A stretch of DNA of 64,000 nucleotides, from contig NZ_MRDH01000016.1 of the NCBI RefSeq assembly GCF_002008225.1, positions 240-64,239 of the forward strand. Direction: 5' to 3'. The notes under the pieces were generated by a model, which was not told where the DNA came from, ran no database searches, and was given only the letters and a program-made list of their open reading frames with translations. The stretch is from Agrobacterium salinitolerans. GTDB taxonomy: Bacteria; Pseudomonadota; Alphaproteobacteria; Rhizobiales; Rhizobiaceae. The translations under genes and the position numbers were made by a program. Shown one piece after another: positions 19,149 through 28,800 of the stretch. Positions within the stretch are counted from its first letter, which is position 1. Every line of letters begins with the position of its first letter.

Positions 19149-19171
19149 GTTGTTATTTCAAAAATAACAAC
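19149..19171. promoter_or_regulatory. Perfect inverted repeat upstream of galU
   Basis: GTTGTTATTT (19149-19158), loop CAA, AAATAACAAC (19162-19171). It lies 46-68 bases upstream of the galU start and about 130 bases before the transglycosylase. It may be an operator or a leader hairpin; the AT-rich stem is unlike the terminators in this window. Confidence 0.5.
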
Positions 19172-19298
19172 GTTTTGTAAAGGGTGACGCTACCATCTAT
19201 TAATGGTAAAGAATTTGTTGACGTTCTTTTGTTATCCATGATGACGCCCGATGCGTTTTCGCAATCGAAATGACATTCGAGAGAACGAAAGACAGACG

Positions 19299-20522
19299 AT
19301 GACAAAGATGATCCTTTCCGATGTCCGCAAATTCGGCTGCATGGTGGTTGCAGGCCTGGCAATCTCGCTGGCGCCCGTTTCGGCCCGCGCCGATCAAGGA
19401 TTCCGTCAGTGGATCAACCAGTTCTACGCAACAGCCGCAAAAGAAGGCATAAGCAGAGCGACATATCAGAAAGCCTTTGCCGGTGTCAGCGAGCCGGATC
19501 CCGACGCGCTGCGCAAGGCCACCTTCCAGCCGGAATTCACCACGCAAATCTGGGACTATCTCGATTCCCGCGTCAATCCGTATACAGTGCGGATCGGCCG
19601 CGAGATGAAGATGAAGCACGCAACGACCCTCAACTGGATCGAGCGTAACTTCAATGTCGACAAGCATATCATTCTGGCCATCTGGTCGATGGAATCGAAT
19701 TACGGTGCGGTTCTCGAAAAGCCTGAGCGGCTGCACAATATTCCGCAGGCGCTGGCAACACTCGGCTATTCCGACCCCAAACGCGCCAAATTCGCGCGCA
19801 CGCAATTGATCGCCGCTTTGAAGATTCTCCAGGCGGGCGATGTGACGCCGAAACAGCTGACGGGCTCCTGGGCGGGCGCGATGGGTCATACCCAGTTCAT
19901 CCCGACCAGCTACCTGCTTTATGCGGTGGATGCGGATGGCAACGGCAAGCGCGACATCTGGCGCTCCATTCCGGACGCGCTGGCGACCGCGGCCAATCTG
20001 CTTTCCAAGAACGGCTGGCAGCCCGGACGGACCTGGGGTTATGAAACCGCCGTTCCGCGTGGCGGCGCCCGTTATGAAGGGCAGACCAAGACCATTGCGG
20101 AATGGGCGAAGCTTGGCTTCACCCGCCCGAACGGCAAGAACTTCACCCGCGGATCCGATCGCGCCATGCTGAAGTTGCAGGGCGGGGCAAACGGCCCCGG
20201 TTTCCTGATGATGAAAAACTTCTTCACCATCAAGAAATACAACGCCTCCGACAGCTATGCGCTCGCCGTCGGCCTGCTTGCGGATGAGATCGCCGGTTAT
20301 GGCGGTATGCAGCAGAAGTGGCCACGCCCCGATGGAACGCTGGATATTCGCGAAAAATTCGAGCTGCAGACCCGCATGAAGGAACTCGGCTATTATAACG
20401 GTGAGGTCGATGGGAACTTCGGCTCCGGGTCGAAAGCCGCAATCAGCGCCATCCAGTCGCGCATGGGTATGGAAACCGACGGCCAGCCGTCGCAGCGGTT
20501 GCTGAGAGCCTTGCGTAATTGA
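19299..20522 (+). CDS. Lytic murein transglycosylase, MltB family, with peptidoglycan-binding domain
   Basis: A 407-residue exported enzyme. A signal peptide covers about 1-33 (VARADQ region after VSARA). The MltB-type SLT domain (about 40-330) has catalytic E132 in WSMESNYGAVLEK and the following blocks AMGHTQFIPTSYL and WRSIPDALATAANLL. A C-terminal PG_binding_1 domain (about 350-407, MKELGYYNGEVDGNFGSGSKAAI) ends the protein. It cuts glycan strands to form 1,6-anhydromuramyl ends. ATG 19299 begins the signal peptide; the frame extends upstream to 19251. No lipobox is seen, so it is probably soluble periplasmic. Confidence 0.9.
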   Translation: MTKMILSDVRKFGCMVVAGLAISLAPVSARADQGFRQWINQFYATAAKEGISRATYQKAFAGVSEPDPDALRKATFQPEFTTQIWDYLDSRVNPYTVRIGREMKMKHATTLNWIERNFNVDKHIILAIWSMESNYGAVLEKPERLHNIPQALATLGYSDPKRAKFARTQLIAALKILQAGDVTPKQLTGSWAGAMGHTQFIPTSYLLYAVDADGNGKRDIWRSIPDALATAANLLSKNGWQPGRTWGYETAVPRGGARYEGQTKTIAEWAKLGFTRPNGKNFTRGSDRAMLKLQGGANGPGFLMMKNFFTIKKYNASDSYALAVGLLADEIAGYGGMQQKWPRPDGTLDIREKFELQTRMKELGYYNGEVDGNFGSGSKAAISAIQSRMGMETDGQPSQRLLRALRN

Positions 20523-20587
20523 TAATGTGCCGGTGAATTCGGCGGCTATCAAGAAACGCCGCCGAAATATCCGGAAGGGTTGATGTG

Positions 20588-21823
20588 ATGAGTGGGAAGC
20601 CTCAGGTGAAAAACGGAAGAACCGGCTGGCGTTTCTTGGCCGTCCTTCTTTCAGCCGTCCTTACCGTGCCGCTCGTTCCTTCCGAAAGCTTCGCACAGGA
20701 GCAACGGCGTACACTGTTTGAAATGCTCTTTGGCAAACCGGTGGGCCGCGACGGCGGATCCGGGCGCGACTACCAGCCCCGCAACCGCCGCGACTTTCCG
20801 TCTGCTCCGCGCGAAAGATCGGTCACCCGCCCCCAACCCGCCAGAAAAGCGCCCTCGGTGGTTCAGATGCGGACCGCAAAGCCGGAGCCAGCCGCCAAGC
20901 TTGAAAATGCGCGGCGCGTTCTGGTCATAGGCGATTTTCTCGCCGGCGGCATGGGGGACGAACTGGTCAATGCCTTTGCCAATTCGCCTGCAATCGCCGT
21001 CGATGTGCGTGCCAACGGCTCCTCCGGCCTCGTGCGTACCGATTATTACGACTGGTTCAAAAACCTTCCGCAGTTTATCAGCGAAACCAATCCGGCTACC
21101 ATTGTCATCATGATCGGATCGAACGATCGCCAGCAGATGCAGATCGGCGACACCAGGGAAAAGTTCGGCACGGAGGTCTGGTTCAAGGAATATGAACGGC
21201 GGATCGACGAGCTGCTGGCGCTTGCCGGACGCCAGAAGGCGCCGCTGCTGTGGGTCGGCCTGCCTGCCTTCCAGTCGCCGTCGCTTTCGGCCGATCTTGT
21301 CGGTTTCAACCGGCTTTATCGCAGCCATGTCGAAAAATATGGCGGTGAATTCGTGGACGTCTGGGACGGTTTCGTCGATGAGGCGGGAAAATTCGTCATT
21401 ACCGGTTACGACATGAACGGCCAACAGGCCCGCCTGCGCGAGGCTGATGGCATAGGCATGACCCAGGCCGGCAAACGCAAGCTTGCATTTTACGTTGAGA
21501 AATTCGTGCGCAGACACCTCGATAGCGCCGGACCGGACCTTGTGAAACTGGACGGCAGCAATCTACCGGCACTTACCTCCCTGCCCGCACTCGGCATCGA
21601 TGCCGGGCAGGTGCGCACCCAGCCTATCAGTCTCACCGATCCCAATCTCGACGGCGGCGACAAGCTGTTAGGCGATGCGCCTTTGGCCGCCGGGCCGACA
21701 CGCGTCTCCGTGGTGGAATCGCCACGCGAAAGGTTGACCAAGCGCGGCGAGATGGCCGATGCGCCGGCAGGCCGAATCGATGACTATCGTGTGGCGCCCG
21801 ATACCGCGCAGACAAAACAATAG
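20588..21823 (+). CDS. DUF459/SGNH-fold periplasmic protein lacking the catalytic serine and histidine
   Basis: A 411-residue exported protein; a signal peptide covers about 1-37 (cleavage near SFAQ). Residues 35-105 are basic and Pro/Arg-rich. The SGNH/DUF459 domain spans about 105-310. Block I, normally GDS, reads GDF with F117 after D116. Block III keeps GSND. The block V DxxH region reads DGIGMT (287-292), with Gly290 where His is expected. It therefore looks catalytically degenerate. The tail (310-411) has no domain. The start ATG 20588 lies eight bases after GGAAGGG (GTG 20585 also possible). Its location next to a murein transglycosylase suggests an envelope role. Confidence 0.78.
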   Translation: MSGKPQVKNGRTGWRFLAVLLSAVLTVPLVPSESFAQEQRRTLFEMLFGKPVGRDGGSGRDYQPRNRRDFPSAPRERSVTRPQPARKAPSVVQMRTAKPEPAAKLENARRVLVIGDFLAGGMGDELVNAFANSPAIAVDVRANGSSGLVRTDYYDWFKNLPQFISETNPATIVIMIGSNDRQQMQIGDTREKFGTEVWFKEYERRIDELLALAGRQKAPLLWVGLPAFQSPSLSADLVGFNRLYRSHVEKYGGEFVDVWDGFVDEAGKFVITGYDMNGQQARLREADGIGMTQAGKRKLAFYVEKFVRRHLDSAGPDLVKLDGSNLPALTSLPALGIDAGQVRTQPISLTDPNLDGGDKLLGDAPLAAGPTRVSVVESPRERLTKRGEMADAPAGRIDDYRVAPDTAQTKQ

Positions 21824-21972
21824 AGGCTTTCGGAGCGGCCCGACCGCCCCGCAGCGGGCGTAATGTTTAGGCAATCCGCACATGACAGGATAGGTACAGC
21901 TTTGCAGGAATGCGGGGTTGGTCATCCGCCATCCCAGTCCCTTTTTTTTGCATGGTGACATCGATTTAGCGG

Positions 21973-22015
21973 CGACGCCTCGCTTGTCCTTAGCGCGAGC
22001 GGCGTCGACGTTTTT
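21973..22015 (+). terminator. Hairpin with T run between the SGNH gene and the two-component system
   Basis: CGACGCCTCGC (21973-21983) pairs with GCGAGCGGCGTCG (21995-22007) leaving a two-base bulge, followed by ACG and five T (22011-22015). It lies 150 bases after the SGNH stop and about 50 bases before the regulator start. It could end the upstream transcript or act as a leader terminator. Confidence 0.6.
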
Positions 22016-22071
22016 GCCTTTCGCCGCGCCCCTTCCCGGAAGGGATACCGGACAATACCGAGATGGAATTC

Positions 22072-22746
22072 ATGCGCCTGCTGCTTGTTGAAGACGAACG
22101 CGAAATGGCAGCAGCCCTGTCCGCCGCGCTCCACCGGTTCGATATTATCGTGGATACGGTCGGCACGCTCGATCTTGCCCGTCACGCCATCATGGACGGC
22201 GTCCATGACCTTGTCGTGCTTGACCGGCAATTGCCCGATGGTGACGGCATCCAGCTTATCGAAGATTTGCGGCTCCTGCCCCTCACCCCGCCCGTCATCG
22301 TGCTGACGGCGCAGGGAGCGCTTGTGGATCGGGTGAACGGTCTGAACCTCGGCGCGGACGACTATCTGGCCAAACCATTCGCGGTCGAGGAACTGCTTGC
22401 GCGCATCCGCGCCCTGATGCGCCGGCCGGCCGGCGCCGTGACGATGACGGCAAAACTGGGCAGGCTGGAATTCTGCTTCGAAACCCGCGAAGTGCGCATC
22501 AAGGGTGAATTCCTTCCGCTGACCAGACGCGAACTGCTGATCCTCGAAGCCCTGTTGCGGCGACAGGGCAGGACGGTGCTGCGCTCATTGCTCGAGGAAG
22601 CCGTTTATAATTTCGACGATGAGATCCAGTCCAATGCACTCGATTCCCATATTTCCCGCTTGCGCCGCAAATTGGCGGCCGCGGATGCGGGCCTTGAGGT
22701 CCATGGCATTCGCGGCGTGGGTTACCTGCTGAGGGCGACCTCGTGA
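22072..22746 (+). CDS. OmpR/PhoB-family response regulator
   Basis: A 224-residue regulator. The receiver domain (1-115) carries the acidic pair in LLLVEDE, phospho-acceptor D51 in VVLDRQLPDGDG, and the K-P pair in YLAKPF. The winged-helix domain (about 130-224) includes LTRRELLILEALLRR and the recognition helix region NALDSHISRLRRKL. The start at 22072 gives the usual MRLLLVEDE; an in-frame ATG at 22063 would add three residues. It overlaps the kinase gene by four bases (GTGA), so both are translated together. Its targets are not visible. Confidence 0.9.
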   Translation: MRLLLVEDEREMAAALSAALHRFDIIVDTVGTLDLARHAIMDGVHDLVVLDRQLPDGDGIQLIEDLRLLPLTPPVIVLTAQGALVDRVNGLNLGADDYLAKPFAVEELLARIRALMRRPAGAVTMTAKLGRLEFCFETREVRIKGEFLPLTRRELLILEALLRRQGRTVLRSLLEEAVYNFDDEIQSNALDSHISRLRRKLAAADAGLEVHGIRGVGYLLRATS

Positions 22747-24098
22747 AGCTGGCCAGAAGAAAATCGCTCAAGCGCCGGCTGACCCTTCAACTGCTGTTGT
22801 TCCAGATCGGCAGCCTGTTCTTCGTCACCGCCGCCATGGTCACCTATATGTCGAGCGGCGGCGCAGGCAGCGCGCTGCTCAGCCCGGAGGCGGCCCAGAC
22901 AACCGCCAACGCGATCATACGGAATGAAGATAATCGGCTGGTTCTCAAAGAGACGCCCGAATTCGTCAAGCTGCGCAACAATACCTCCGATTTCTGGTTC
23001 GTCGCGGTCAGCGAAAACGGTGAGATCGTGCAGGGCGGGCAGGTGCCCGAGGCATTCAGCAATATGGATCAGCAATTGAGCGACATCAGGGTCTCAGACG
23101 TGCGCGACGCGGCGCTGTCCTATTCCTACCTCGCCGTGGTGCGAATCGCCGTCGTTCGCCGCGCTTCGGGGCCGGCGGGAGAATTCGTCATGATCGGCAA
23201 AGGCGGGCCGTTCAGCATGACGTTACCGGTTTTGTTGTTTTCGAACATCTTGATCATGCCTGTCCTCATTCTCATGTCCATCGTGACGGTCGTGACCATC
23301 CCCTGGATCATCCGCAGGGAATTTCGCGCCCTTTCCACCATTGCTCGCACAGCGGAAACCATCGATATCGACAGGCGCGGATACCGATTGCCGGATGGCG
23401 ATATTCCGAAGGAAGTGCAGCCTCTCGTTCACGCCGTCAACGGCGCGTTGAAGCGGCTGGACGACGGCTACGAACGACACAAGCGCTTCATTCTCGATGC
23501 CGCCCATGAATTGCGAACCCCCGTCGCCATTCTCCAAACCCGTGTTGAAACGCTGCTGGACGGCCCGGCTCGCAGCAGAATATTGGCGGATGCCAGCCGT
23601 GTCGCCGTGCTGGCCGAACAATTGCTCGATTTGCAGCGCCTTGGCGGGCAGAAGGCCCCTCTGGTCCCGCTTGATCTTGTCAACCTGTGCAGATCGGTCG
23701 TCGCTGACATGGCCCCGCTCGCCATATCACAGGGATATGCGCTGTCCTTCGAACCGGAGGAAGAGCCGATCCTCGCCCTTGCAGACCACGCTTCGTTGCA
23801 GCGCGCCCTGATGAACATCGTGCAAAACGCCATCGAACATGGCGGCAATCGCGGCACGATCACGATAAGGGTGGCAGCAAACCGGGTGATCGAGATAGCC
23901 GACGAAGGCAATGGCATTCCCGAAGAGGACCGGGAACTGGTTTTCGATGCCTTCCACCGCCTGCGACCGAAAGATCGCGGCACCGGGCTTGGGCTCAACC
24001 TCGTGCAGGAAATCGTCCGCTATCACGGTGGGGAAATTACCATCAGCGATGCTTCCACCGGTGGCGCCTGCTTCCGTATCACCCTTCCTTATTGCTGA
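22743..24098 (+). CDS. Sensor histidine kinase, partner of the OmpR-family regulator
   Basis: A 451-residue inner-membrane kinase. Membrane segments lie at about 15-37 and 158-190, enclosing a periplasmic sensor of about 120 residues with no recognised fold. A HAMP-like linker follows, then HisKA with H255 in AAHELRTPVAIL, and the HATPase domain with NAIEHG, DEGNGIPEED and GTGLGLNLVQEIV. The first codon is GTG. Architecture resembles QseC/TctE-type kinases, but the stimulus cannot be inferred. A shared bidirectional terminator follows. Confidence 0.92.
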   Translation: MKLARRKSLKRRLTLQLLLFQIGSLFFVTAAMVTYMSSGGAGSALLSPEAAQTTANAIIRNEDNRLVLKETPEFVKLRNNTSDFWFVAVSENGEIVQGGQVPEAFSNMDQQLSDIRVSDVRDAALSYSYLAVVRIAVVRRASGPAGEFVMIGKGGPFSMTLPVLLFSNILIMPVLILMSIVTVVTIPWIIRREFRALSTIARTAETIDIDRRGYRLPDGDIPKEVQPLVHAVNGALKRLDDGYERHKRFILDAAHELRTPVAILQTRVETLLDGPARSRILADASRVAVLAEQLLDLQRLGGQKAPLVPLDLVNLCRSVVADMAPLAISQGYALSFEPEEEPILALADHASLQRALMNIVQNAIEHGGNRGTITIRVAANRVIEIADEGNGIPEEDRELVFDAFHRLRPKDRGTGLGLNLVQEIVRYHGGEITISDASTGGACFRITLPYC

Positions 24099-24126
24099 AG
24101 AAAAGTCCTCATTTTCGCAACCAAAA

Positions 24127-24160
24127 GAAAAGGCCTGTTGCATCTGCAACAGGCCTTTTC
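24127..24160. terminator. Bidirectional terminator between the kinase and gltD
   Basis: A perfect 16-base inverted repeat, GAAAAGGCCTGTTGCA (24127-24142) and TGCAACAGGCCTTTTC (24145-24160), with T runs in both directions. It ends the two-component operon and the glt operon. Confidence 0.92.
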
Positions 24161-24181
24161 GGCTCGTATTACCGTCAGTGC

Positions 24182-25636
24182 TTAGCGCGGAAGGACGGTC
24201 GCACCCATCAGCGCTTCATCGATTGCACGCGCCGCCTGGCGGCCTTCCCGGATCGCCCAGACCACCAGCGACTGGCCACGGCGCACGTCGCCCGCCGCCC
24301 AAAGCTTGTCGACCGAAGTCTTGTAGTCGGTTTCATTGGCGATCACATTGGTGGAACCGCGACGGTCAGTGTTGAGCTTCAGCTTGCCGTCCATTTCCTT
24401 CAGCACGCTGTCCGTGAAGGGACCTGAAAAGCCGATCGCGATGAACGCAAGATCGGCCTTGATGATGAATTCCGTGCCAGCGATCGGCTTGCGGCGGTCA
24501 TCCACCTGGCAGCACTTCACTCCTGTCAGCACGCCGTCTTCGCCGACGAATTCGAGCGTCGCCACCTGGAACTCGCGGATGGCGCCTTCGGCCTGCGAGG
24601 ACGAGGTACGCATTTTCGTCGCCCAGAAGGGCCAGACCGCCAACTTGTCTTCCTTTTCCGGCGGCATCGGGCGGATGTCGAGCTGGGTGACCTTCACGGC
24701 ACCCTGACGGAAAGCCGTACCGACGCAGTCGGATGCGGTATCGCCGCCACCGACAACGACGACATGCTTGCCGCCGGCAAGGATAGGATCGGCCGGCCAG
24801 CCAATGCTGTCGATATTTTCGCGACCGACGCGGCGGTTCTGCTGCACGAGATAGGGCATGGCATCGTAGACGCCATGCAGATCGGCGCCGCCGATACCGG
24901 CCGGGCGCGGGGTTTCCGAACCGCCGCAATAAAGCACGGCATCGTGGTCGGCCAGAAGCGCTTCGACCGTTACATCGACGCCGACATTGACGCCGCAATG
25001 GAAGGTGACGCCTTCGCCCTTGATCTGCTCGACACGGCGGTCGATGAAGTTCTTCTCCATCTTGAAGTCCGGAATACCGTAACGAAGCAGGCCGCCGGGC
25101 TTAGATTCGCGCTCATAGACATGAACCTCGTGGCCGGCGCGGCCCAGCTGCTGCGCAGCCGCCATGCCCGAAGGACCGGAACCGATGATGGCGACCTTCT
25201 TGCCGGTGTGGATCGTCGCGGGCTTCGGCACGATGAAACCCAGCTCATAGGCCTTGTCGGCAATCGCCTGCTCGACGGTCTTGATGGCGACCGGCGCATC
25301 CTCGAGGTTCAGCGTGCAAGCCTCCTCGCAGGGTGCCGGACAGACGCGGCCGGTGAACTCCGGGAAGTTGTTGGTGGAATGGAGGTTGCGGATCGCCTCT
25401 TCCCAATTGTTGTTATAGACCAGATCGTTCCAGTCCGGGATCTGGTTATGCACGGGACAGCCCGTCGGGCCGTGACAGTAGGGAATACCGCAATCCATGC
25501 AGCGTGCCGCCTGCTTCTGCACTTCGGCATCCGACATCGGAATGGTGAATTCGCGGAAATGGCGGATACGATCCGATGCAGGCTGATACTTGCCCACCTG
25601 ACGGTCGATCTCCAGAAAACCTGTAACCTTGCCCAC
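24182..25636 (-). CDS. gltD: Glutamate synthase (NADPH) small subunit
   Basis: A 484-residue flavoprotein that passes electrons from NADPH to GltB for glutamate formation from glutamine and 2-oxoglutarate. The N-terminal domain has the iron-sulfur cysteines C46, C49, C54 and C60 ([16 protein letters not shown]) and a second group [10 protein letters not shown]. The FAD site is [13 protein letters not shown] and the NADPH site is [17 protein letters not shown] 25636 starts the protein. It lies 15 bases after the small membrane ORF and follows gltB in the same operon. Confidence 0.96.
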   Translation of the reverse strand: MGKVTGFLEIDRQVGKYQPASDRIRHFREFTIPMSDAEVQKQAARCMDCGIPYCHGPTGCPVHNQIPDWNDLVYNNNWEEAIRNLHSTNNFPEFTGRVCPAPCEEACTLNLEDAPVAIKTVEQAIADKAYELGFIVPKPATIHTGKKVAIIGSGPSGMAAAQQLGRAGHEVHVYERESKPGGLLRYGIPDFKMEKNFIDRRVEQIKGEGVTFHCGVNVGVDVTVEALLADHDAVLYCGGSETPRPAGIGGADLHGVYDAMPYLVQQNRRVGRENIDSIGWPADPILAGGKHVVVVGGGDTASDCVGTAFRQGAVKVTQLDIRPMPPEKEDKLAVWPFWATKMRTSSSQAEGAIREFQVATLEFVGEDGVLTGVKCCQVDDRRKPIAGTEFIIKADLAFIAIGFSGPFTDSVLKEMDGKLKLNTDRRGSTNVIANETDYKTSVDKLWAAGDVRRGQSLVVWAIREGRQAARAIDEALMGATVLPR

Positions 25637-25651
25637 GTTTAAATCCTCACG

Positions 25652-25810
25652 TCAAAGCGGAGCGCCTGTCGGGCCCCAGTACCAGTAAGCGAAACCCATA
25701 GCCGCCCCCAGCACGATGAACTCAAATCCGGTCTCGCCGCTCGTCCAGGTGACCGCCATGGGAACAGCGACCGCGATCATCAGCGAGATCAGTTGGTGTA
25801 GTATCCTCAC
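25652..25810 (-). CDS. Small membrane peptide (52 aa) between gltB and gltD
   Basis: A short frame fitting exactly between gltB (stop 25819) and gltD (start 25636). It starts with GTG at 25810 (an internal ATG at 25780 is possible) and ends at TGA 25654-25652. The peptide begins VRILHQLISLMIAVAVPM, has two hydrophobic segments (about 5-20 and 30-45) separated by TWTSGETGFEF, and ends FAYWYWGPTGAPL. The fit, the hydrophobic pattern and codon choice suggest a real gene in the glt operon. The ribosome site for GTG is weak. No function is known to me. Confidence 0.65.
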   Translation of the reverse strand: MRILHQLISLMIAVAVPMAVTWTSGETGFEFIVLGAAMGFAYWYWGPTGAPL

Positions 25811-25818
25811 GCGGCGGA

Positions 25819-28800
25819 TTACTCCGCCGCCACGCCCATGCGCATGCGCTCCATTTCCTCAAGCGCACGACGGTATTCGACCGGCATGACCTTGCGGAAT
25901 TTCGGACGGAACTCGCTCCAGCGGTCGAGTATATCCTTGGCGCGTGCAGAGTTGGTGTAGTGGAAGTGATTGGAAATCAGCTGGTAGAGCCGCTCCTCGT
26001 CGTGACGCGTCATGTCCTCGGAAACGTCCACACGTCCCTTGTGCATGAGGTCGCCGCCGTGATGGTGCAGCTTTTCCAGCATGTCGTCTTCTTCCGGAAC
26101 CGGCTCCAGCTCGACCATGGCCATGTTGCAGCGGGTGGCAAAGTCGCCCTTCTCGTCGAGAACATAAGCCACGCCGCCGGACATGCCGGCTGCGAAGTTA
26201 CGGCCCGTTTCACCGAGAACGACGACGATACCGCCGGTCATGTATTCACAACCGTGATCGCCGACACCTTCGACAACAGCAACGGCACCGGAGTTACGCA
26301 CCGCAAAGCGCTCACCCGCCACACCGCGGAAATAACACTCGCCGGTGATCGCACCATAAAGCACGGTATTGCCGACGATGATCGAGTTTTCCGCAATAAT
26401 CCGGGTATTTTCCGGCGGGCGCACGATGATGCGGCCACCTGACAAACCCTTGCCGACATAGTCGTTACCATCACCCACTAGATCGAAGGTGATGCCACGG
26501 GCAAGGAACGCGCCGAAGGACTGGCCCGCCGTGCCCCGCAGCGTCACATGGATCGTATCGTCCTTGAGACCCTTATGGCCCCAGCGCTTCGCCAACGCGC
26601 CCGAAAGCATGGCACCGGCGGAACGATCGACGTTCTTGATCGGTACTTCGAAGACCACGGGCTCGCGGTTTTCCAGCGACGGCAGAGACTTCTCGATCAG
26701 CTTGCGGTCGAGAATGTCGTCGATCGGATGCTTCTGGCGTTCGGTCCAGAAGGTCGCTTCCTTGGGAGCCTCGACCTTGTGGAAGATGCGGCTGAAATCC
26801 AGCCCCTTTGCCTTCCAGTGCGCCAGCATCTCATCCTTTTCGAGCAGTTCGGAAGCGCCGATGATCTCGTCCAGCTTGGTCACGCCCAGCGAGGCGAGGA
26901 TTTCGCGCACTTCTTCGGCAACGAAGAAGAAGTAGTTGATGACGTGTTCCGGCGTGCCCTTGAAGCGCTTGCGCAGAACCGGGTCCTGCGTGGCGACGCC
27001 CACGGGGCAAGTGTTCAGGTGGCACTTGCGCATCATGATGCAGCCGGCCGCAATGAGCGGCGCGGTTGCAAAGCCGAATTCATCAGCACCCAGAAGCGCG
27101 CCGATGATGACGTCACGGCCGGTCTTCAGACCACCATCCACCTGCAGCGCGACGCGCGAGCGAAGGCCGTTCAGCACCAGTGTCTGCTGGGTTTCGGCAA
27201 GGCCGATTTCCCAAGGGCTGCCCGCGTGCTTCAGCGACGTCAGCGGCGAAGCACCCGTGCCGCCATCGAAACCGGAAACGGTGATGTGGTCGGCGCGCGC
27301 CTTGGCGACACCGGCCGCAACCGTGCCGACACCGACTTCCGACACCAGCTTCACCGAAACATCGGCTTCCGGATTGACGTTCTTCAGGTCATAGATCAGC
27401 TGCGCCAGATCTTCGATGGAATAGATATCGTGATGCGGCGGCGGCGAGATGAGACCGACGCCCGGTGTGGAGTGGCGGGTCTTGGCAACCGTCGCATCCA
27501 CCTTGTGGCCGGGCAGCTGGCCGCCTTCGCCGGGCTTGGCACCCTGCGCAACCTTGATCTGAAGCATATCGGCATTGACGAGATATTCCGTCGTCACACC
27601 GAAACGACCAGACGCGATCTGCTTGATGGCAGAGCGTTCCGGGTTCGGCTTGCCATTGAGCAACGGCAGATAACGGTCGGATTCTTCGCCGCCCTCACCC
27701 GTGTTGGACTTGCCGCCGATCTGGTTCATGGCAATGGCGAGCGTGGTATGCGCCTCGCGGCTGATCGAGCCGAAGGACATGGCGCCCGTCGAGAAGCGCT
27801 TGACGATCTCAGCCGCCGGCTCGACTTCATCGATGGAAACAGGCTTGCGGCCGAGCGCTTCCGCAGACTTGATGTTGAACAGGCCGCGAATGGTATTCAT
27901 GCGCAACGCCGTCTCATTCACCATGCCGGCAAATTCGCGGTAGCGGTCCTGGCTGTTGCCGCGCACCGCATGTTGCAGCGAGGCAACCGCATCTGGTGTC
28001 CAGGCGTGGCTTTCGCCGCGCATACGGTAGGCATATTCACCGCCGATATCGAGCGTATTGGCAAGGATCGGATCCTTGCCGAAAGCGGCCGTGTGGCGCG
28101 TTACGGTTTCTTCGGCGATTTCCGTCAGGCCCACACCTTCGATGGAAGTAGCGGTGCCGAAGAAATACTGCTCGACAAATTGCGACGACAGGCCGACGGC
28201 GTCGAAAATCTGAGCGCCGCAATAGGACTGGTAGGTGGAAATGCCCATCTTGGACATGACCTTCAGGATGCCCTTACCGACAGCCTTGATGTAACGATAA
28301 ACGACTTCGTCGTCGGAGACTTCCTTCGGGAAGGCGCCGTGCTTGTGCATGTCGAGCAGGGTATCGAAGGCGAGATAGGGGTTGATCGCCTCCGCGCCAT
28401 AACCGGCAAGCAGGCAGAAATGATGGACTTCGCGTGGCTCACCGGTTTCCACGACGAGGCCAACCGAGGTGCGCAGACCCTTGCGGATCAGGTGATGGTG
28501 CACGGCGGCCGTCGCCAGAAGTGCCGGGATCGCGATGCGATCAGGGCCAAGCTGGCGGTCGGAAAGAACGATGATGTTGTAACCGCCACGAACGGCCGAT
28601 TCCGCCCGCTCGCAGAGGCGGTCGAGCATTTCGGGCATACCTTCCGCACCGCGCTCCACATCATAGGTGAAGTCGAGCGTCTTGGTATCGAAGCGGTCTT
28701 CCGTGTGGCCGATGGAACGGATCTTTTCCAGATCGCCATTGGTCAGGATCGGCTGGCGCACTTCCAGACGCTTGGCGCGGGCTGCCCCTTCGTGATCGAG

